Assembly (NCBI GenBank): GCA_003388505.1
Contig: QQVO01000065.1
Coordinates: 17,557 to 81,556, forward strand
DNA: 64,000 nt
Source: Planctomycetota bacterium
Lineage (GTDB): Bacteria > Planctomycetota > Planctomycetia > Planctomycetales > Planctomycetaceae
Reading direction: 5' to 3'
The position numbers and the translations under genes were made by a program. Positions 60,014 to 64,000 of this stretch are shown here, piece by piece. Each line of letters opens with the position of its first letter. Position 1 is the first letter of the stretch. The notes under the pieces were generated by a model. That model searched no databases and was not told the origin of the DNA. It worked only from the letters and a program-made list of their open reading frames with translations.

Positions 60014-62368
60014 ATGACGCCTGTTACCGTGCAATGCCCTCACTGTTTCTCGCGATTGAAGCTCAAGGATCCGAGCAAAATGGGACGGAAAGTTGCCTGT
60101 CCCCAGTGCCGACAGCAGTTCGTCCCGCAGTCGCCCTCAAGTGAGCAATCGATCAATATGACCCGTCCCGACGAATTCGGAGACGATCTCGGCGAACCGG
60201 TTGGATCAGCCTCAGCACCGCAGCGCTCTCGTGGTCGCTCGGGAGGGAAACGTTCCAAGAAAAAGGGACAGGGAAGCTCCACAGCAAAGGTCGTTCTGAT
60301 CGTGCTTGGTGTCATGGGCATCCTTGGATTGGTGCTGGTGATTGGCGTCGGATTCTGGATCTACAACGCCGTTTCTGCGGGAGTTGATCAGCTCGAGCAA
60401 ACCGTCGCCGAGACCGATTTCGAGCAACTGATCGACGAAGGCGTCAGCGAACTCGAAAGCGCTCAGCAGCAGCAGCTTCAGAATGCGCTTGCACCTCAGG
60501 CTTCTCCGCGATTTGCAACGCCACAGGAGGCGTTTGATGCGATGACCGGTGGAATCGCCGCGCGGGATTGGTCGCGCGCCGCGTCCTGCATGACCGACGA
60601 ATCTCAGGAGATGATGGCAGCCGGTCTGCTGTTCATTGGCGGCTTCGCCGCTGCTTTCGGAGGTGACGAGACGGCTCAGATCGCTGCGGTCCTGGAGAAG
60701 CACGGCATCGATATCGAGGACGGACCGGAAGTCGATACAGAGGGGGAAGTGAAACTCCCCATCCGGAACAAGCCGGCGTTTATTGCCGACATGTTGTCGG
60801 CGATGGAGGCGAGCGGAGAGGGATTCGATGAGGGGCCGGCCGCCTGGGCGGAGTCGAGCACTCTGGCTGACCTCTCAATTGACGGCGATAAAGCGACCGC
60901 CAGTGTTGTTTCCACGACGGATGGCGTTGAAGAGCAAGAGCCGATCGAGTTCCGTCGCGCAAACGGCGCCTGGCTTGTGCATCTGCCGGAAGAGTCATTT
61001 CAGATGGCAGGCGGACCGGGCGAGATCGAGGTCAGTTCCGAATTCACATCGCCCGGATTCAGCGGCCCCGGAGAATTCATGGATGAGCCGGACGGACCAC
61101 TGCCGGAGGAAGCACTCACACTTGAGCAGGCGGCCGAGATGGGGCTGCAGATTTCGCTGCACCTGACTCGCGAGGAGCCTCTCCAGGTGTTCGGGTTTTT
61201 CCCGGACGACGCCGTCTTCGCCTTGCTCTCTTTCCGCGGCCCACTTGTTGCGAGCAGCTTTGAGTACGGTCACTTCGGCTTCGATGCCGTCGACGACACC
61301 GGCCGTAAACTGACCCTCGCTGAGCCTCTGCACGGTCAATTCGGGGGCAATCCTTCTGCGGAGTTTATTGAACTGGATCACTTCTTTCTGGAACGTCCCA
61401 ATGAATTGGTGCTCGCAATGGGGCTCACGGGACCCGCACGCGGTGCGAAACAGATGAAATCATTCAACGGAAGTCTGAAACTCAAGGCACGCACCACCTT
61501 CGTTGTCGACAATGTGCGGAGCAAAGTCGGCGAGACACTGGACGACGAGCACCTCAAGGCGGCGGGCCCGTTTATGATCGTCCAGCCAACGAAGCAGGAT
61601 GGAGACGCGAATTCAACGGTTGTGGTCGTCTGCCGCGGCGATCTGCGGCAGCAGCACGACGTGCGCCTCATCGACTCCGAGGGACAGGAATACCACACCG
61701 CAGTCTGGCGACACCATAGTGACGACGAGAGTCGTTATGTCCTCGAATCGACCGAGCCGCTGCCGGACGACATTGGACTGCGGATCACGCTCGCCGGCTC
61801 AGCCAGAGAATTGACTATCCCGTTCGAATTCGAGGACATTGCGCTCAATGAAGGCACCGCCGTTATGCACTCGGACGCTCCCCAAGCCACCTCATCCGAC
61901 ACGTCACACGAAGCCGACCATTCGCGAGTGATCCCCGGATCATACGGATGGGACCTGGAAGCGGACATTATCGGCACCGACGGCGAGACCATCGATCTCA
62001 TTTGGCGCTACCGGAACGAAACCGAGCGTGGTCTGGTCGCACAAAACGGAGGCGCACTCGTGCGGATCGAGAATGGAGAATTCGACAAACTCGCCCTCAG
62101 TGACCTTGAGAAGGCCGACTACCCCAGTCAGATCATCCCCGGGTCTCTCAACAACAACCGCCTCAGACCCGGCACAGTCCTTGGATTGAGGACGGCGGAG
62201 GGAAACTACGCCAAACTCAGAGTCAAGGGATACGTCCCCCTGCATGACTTTTCGTTTGAAGGCTCCTCCGTTCTGACGGAAGACTGGAAGGTGTTCGTAC
62301 TCAAGAAGCCCAATCGCACCGATTACCATATCGAACTTGAGTGGGAACTGTTTAAGCTCCCCAAGTGA
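60014..62368 (+). CDS. zinc-ribbon membrane protein of unknown function
   Basis: About 784 residues from ATG 60014 (with GCAGGGA upstream; the earlier start at 59984 would add a short polar stretch). Residues 1-35 form a zinc ribbon with CPHC and CPQC pairs, of the kind found at the N terminus of planctomycete and myxobacterial proteins. A basic Lys-rich linker leads to one membrane helix (VVLIVLGVMGILGLVLVIGV, about 95-117). The large outer part is Asp/Glu-rich and has a mixed alpha/beta character without a recognised family. It lies 111 bases after the kinase gene on the same strand, so it may belong to the same signalling unit. Confidence 0.75.
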   Translation: MTPVTVQCPHCFSRLKLKDPSKMGRKVACPQCRQQFVPQSPSSEQSINMTRPDEFGDDLGEPVGSASAPQRSRGRSGGKRSKKKGQGSSTAKVVLIVLGVMGILGLVLVIGVGFWIYNAVSAGVDQLEQTVAETDFEQLIDEGVSELESAQQQQLQNALAPQASPRFATPQEAFDAMTGGIAARDWSRAASCMTDESQEMMAAGLLFIGGFAAAFGGDETAQIAAVLEKHGIDIEDGPEVDTEGEVKLPIRNKPAFIADMLSAMEASGEGFDEGPAAWAESSTLADLSIDGDKATASVVSTTDGVEEQEPIEFRRANGAWLVHLPEESFQMAGGPGEIEVSSEFTSPGFSGPGEFMDEPDGPLPEEALTLEQAAEMGLQISLHLTREEPLQVFGFFPDDAVFALLSFRGPLVASSFEYGHFGFDAVDDTGRKLTLAEPLHGQFGGNPSAEFIELDHFFLERPNELVLAMGLTGPARGAKQMKSFNGSLKLKARTTFVVDNVRSKVGETLDDEHLKAAGPFMIVQPTKQDGDANSTVVVVCRGDLRQQHDVRLIDSEGQEYHTAVWRHHSDDESRYVLESTEPLPDDIGLRITLAGSARELTIPFEFEDIALNEGTAVMHSDAPQATSSDTSHEADHSRVIPGSYGWDLEADIIGTDGETIDLIWRYRNETERGLVAQNGGALVRIENGEFDKLALSDLEKADYPSQIIPGSLNNNRLRPGTVLGLRTAEGNYAKLRVKGYVPLHDFSFEGSSVLTEDWKVFVLKKPNRTDYHIELEWELFKLPK

Positions 62369-62428
62369 CCGCCTTCCGAATCTCTCCGGAGATGCGTCCC
62401 CGATCACCCCATCTTCGACGACGACATC

Positions 62429-63961
62429 ATGCAGAAGCGTAGTCGGACTTCATTCATCCTCTGGTTGCCGCTCCTGCTCTGCATCACTACACCGCACCTT
62501 GCGTGCCGCCCCACCACGGCCAACGACCGCCCCAACGTCATCCTCTGCATGGGGGACGACCACGGCTGGGACGAAACCGGCTACAACGGGCATCCCTACC
62601 TCCACACCCCCGTCCTCGATGAAATGGCCGCTGCCGGACTTCGGCTCGACCGCTTCTACTCTGCATCCCCCGTCTGCTCCCCGACCCGCGGCAGCGTCAT
62701 GACCGGGCGGCATCCCAACCGCTACGGCACCTTCACCCCGAACTGGTCGATCCGCCCCGAAGAAATCACCATCGCCCAACTGCTCTCCCGCGCGGGATAC
62801 GCCTGCGCACACTTCGGCAAATGGCATCTCGGCCCGGTGAAAACCGAATCCCCTACGAACCCCGGCGCGATGGGCTTCCACGAATGGCTCTCGCACGACA
62901 ACTTTTTCGAGATGAATCCGTACCTCTCACGCAACGGCGGGCCGCCGGAGCAGTTCGAGGGTGAGAGTTCCGAGATCCTGATCGACGAGACGATCCGGTT
63001 CATCGGCCAGACGCAAGCCGGCAACAAGCCGTTCTTCGCAGTCGTCTGGTTCGGTTCGCCGCACGAGCCCTACAGCGGGCTGGAAAAAGACCTCGCCCTC
63101 TACGACGACCTGCTCGACAAGTTCCCCGGCCGGGAGGTCACACTCACCTCAATGGAAACCGGCCGGCCCGTAAAGCGCCCGCAAGGGGCCGTCCTGCGGG
63201 AACGCTACGCCGAGATCACCGCCATGGACCGCTCGATCGGAACCCTGCGGGACTATCTCGACGAAGCAGGACTGCGAAACAACACGCTGCTCTGGTACTG
63301 CGGCGACAACGGCGTCCCGTCCACCGCCAGTCTCACCACGCCGCTGCGCGGCGAGAAAGGGATGATGTACGAAGGCGGCATTCGCGTGCCGGGCATCATC
63401 GAATGGCCCGATCGGATCACTCGGCCCCGCGCGACCCGCCTCAATTCGGTCACCAGCGACATGCTGCCGACAATCTGCGACGTCGTCGGAATCCCTCTCC
63501 CCGATCGTCCCCTCGATGGAATCAGCCTCGTGCCGTTGATTGACGGACTGCTGGAGGAGCGGCCCGAGCCGATCTTCTTCTGGACCTACGACACCAGCCG
63601 CCTGGCCGGCCTCGACCTGCAGCCCTACATCGATCCCGAACTTCAGGCAGGCACGACCCCCTTGGTCAAAATGCTCGCCGGGCGCTACACCAGGAACTTC
63701 CAGAACGTCCATCACCCCGAAATCACCCAGCAGGATTACGCCGGCCCGCGAGCCATCCTGGCCGGTCGTTTCAAACTCGTCATCAACGGAGACGGCGAGG
63801 AGGCTACGGCAACCGAACTGTTCGACCTGCGCAGCGAACAGTCCGAACAAACCAACCTGACCGCCACCAACCCCGAAACAGCGAAGAACCTGGCCGATCA
63901 ACTCCACCAGTGGCAAACATCCGTCCTAGAAAGCCTGACCGGCGCCGACTACCCCCAGTAA
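62429..63961 (+). CDS. sulfatase, secreted
   Basis: A 510-residue sulfatase with signal peptide (about MQKRSRTSFILWLPLLLCIT). Active site complete: DD at 43-44 in NVILCMGDDHGWDE, formylglycine motif CSPTR (Cys83, Arg87), FGKWHLGP, SPHEPYSG, and CGDNGVPS. The SPTR variant and GYNGHPYLHTPVLDEMAAAG block match planctomycete S1 sulfatases acting on sulfated polysaccharides. The frame ends at TAA 63959-63961, so the protein is complete within the window. It is 60 bases after the zinc-ribbon gene but seems unrelated to it. Confidence 0.9.
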   Translation: MQKRSRTSFILWLPLLLCITTPHLACRPTTANDRPNVILCMGDDHGWDETGYNGHPYLHTPVLDEMAAAGLRLDRFYSASPVCSPTRGSVMTGRHPNRYGTFTPNWSIRPEEITIAQLLSRAGYACAHFGKWHLGPVKTESPTNPGAMGFHEWLSHDNFFEMNPYLSRNGGPPEQFEGESSEILIDETIRFIGQTQAGNKPFFAVVWFGSPHEPYSGLEKDLALYDDLLDKFPGREVTLTSMETGRPVKRPQGAVLRERYAEITAMDRSIGTLRDYLDEAGLRNNTLLWYCGDNGVPSTASLTTPLRGEKGMMYEGGIRVPGIIEWPDRITRPRATRLNSVTSDMLPTICDVVGIPLPDRPLDGISLVPLIDGLLEERPEPIFFWTYDTSRLAGLDLQPYIDPELQAGTTPLVKMLAGRYTRNFQNVHHPEITQQDYAGPRAILAGRFKLVINGDGEEATATELFDLRSEQSEQTNLTATNPETAKNLADQLHQWQTSVLESLTGADYPQ

Positions 63962-64000
63962 CCGCCCCCGCGCCAACAATCGCCGCACCCCTCACCCCCC

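Overview
The window is high-GC bacterial DNA that almost certainly comes from a member of the Planctomycetota, most likely the order Planctomycetales. The evidence is the combination of families typical of that phylum: a DUF1559 pseudopilin-like protein at the left edge, a DUF1549/DUF1553 protein paired with a DUF1501 protein, four sulfatase-fold proteins, several Tat-exported sugar isomerase/hydrolase-type proteins, and an ECF sigma factor translationally coupled to a Ser/Thr kinase with WD40 repeats. No phage, plasmid, IS element or CRISPR array is visible. The mobile-looking content is several families of short, palindromic, non-coding dispersed repeats that occupy most of the longer intergenic gaps.

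Layout. 1-1256: end of a DUF1559 protein and a small anchored protein. 1309-10836: parts of a Tad/Flp pilus system (TPR lipoprotein, CpaD-like lipoprotein, RcpA/CpaC-type secretin, TadG-like and two TadE-like proteins, one Flp pilin) around a large polytopic membrane protein; the ATPase and inner-membrane platform genes are not in the window. 11267-17215: secreted proteins of unknown role, a lipoprotein with a sulfatase fold in which the whole active site is replaced, and a Uma2-like protein. 17225-21912: the DUF1501 and LRR-DUF1549-DUF1553 pair. 22345-26540: a Coa1-like duplicated protein, a Tat-exported amidohydrolase, then ribF and an nrnA-type DHH phosphoesterase overlapping by 4 bases.

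26756-30947 is a respiratory block: Rieske protein, a cytochrome b with b6f-like haem spacing fused to a di-haem cytochrome c tail, a 118-residue protein, and a HemQ-type haem synthase. 31013-39761 mixes a Tat-exported sugar isomerase-like protein, a DUF58 protein, two sulfatases with intact C-x-P-S-R, a class IV aminotransferase, tRNA-Ala with a clear terminator, and a beta-propeller protein. 40127-45341 carries an acetolactate synthase large subunit without an adjacent small subunit, a GmhB-type phosphatase, a MoxR/dynein-type AAA ATPase, tRNA-Gly and an FlK-like thioesterase. 45650-51651 has a duplicated secreted protein, a MarR-pirin-DoxX set and a TPR protein. 52196-55118 (minus strand) is acpP, fabF and a second ketosynthase that has lost its catalytic Cys and one His, an arrangement resembling KS/chain-length-factor pairs. 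55674-62368 is the ECF sigma/WD40 kinase/zinc-ribbon membrane protein set, and 62429-63961 is a last intact sulfatase.

The most interesting signals are the ACP-KS-pseudoketosynthase trio, the full-length sulfatase pseudoenzyme, the di-haem cytochrome b fusion next to hemQ, and seven or so families of dispersed palindromic repeats, two of which supply stop codons of neighbouring genes. All functional statements rest on motif recognition by eye; no database search was run.
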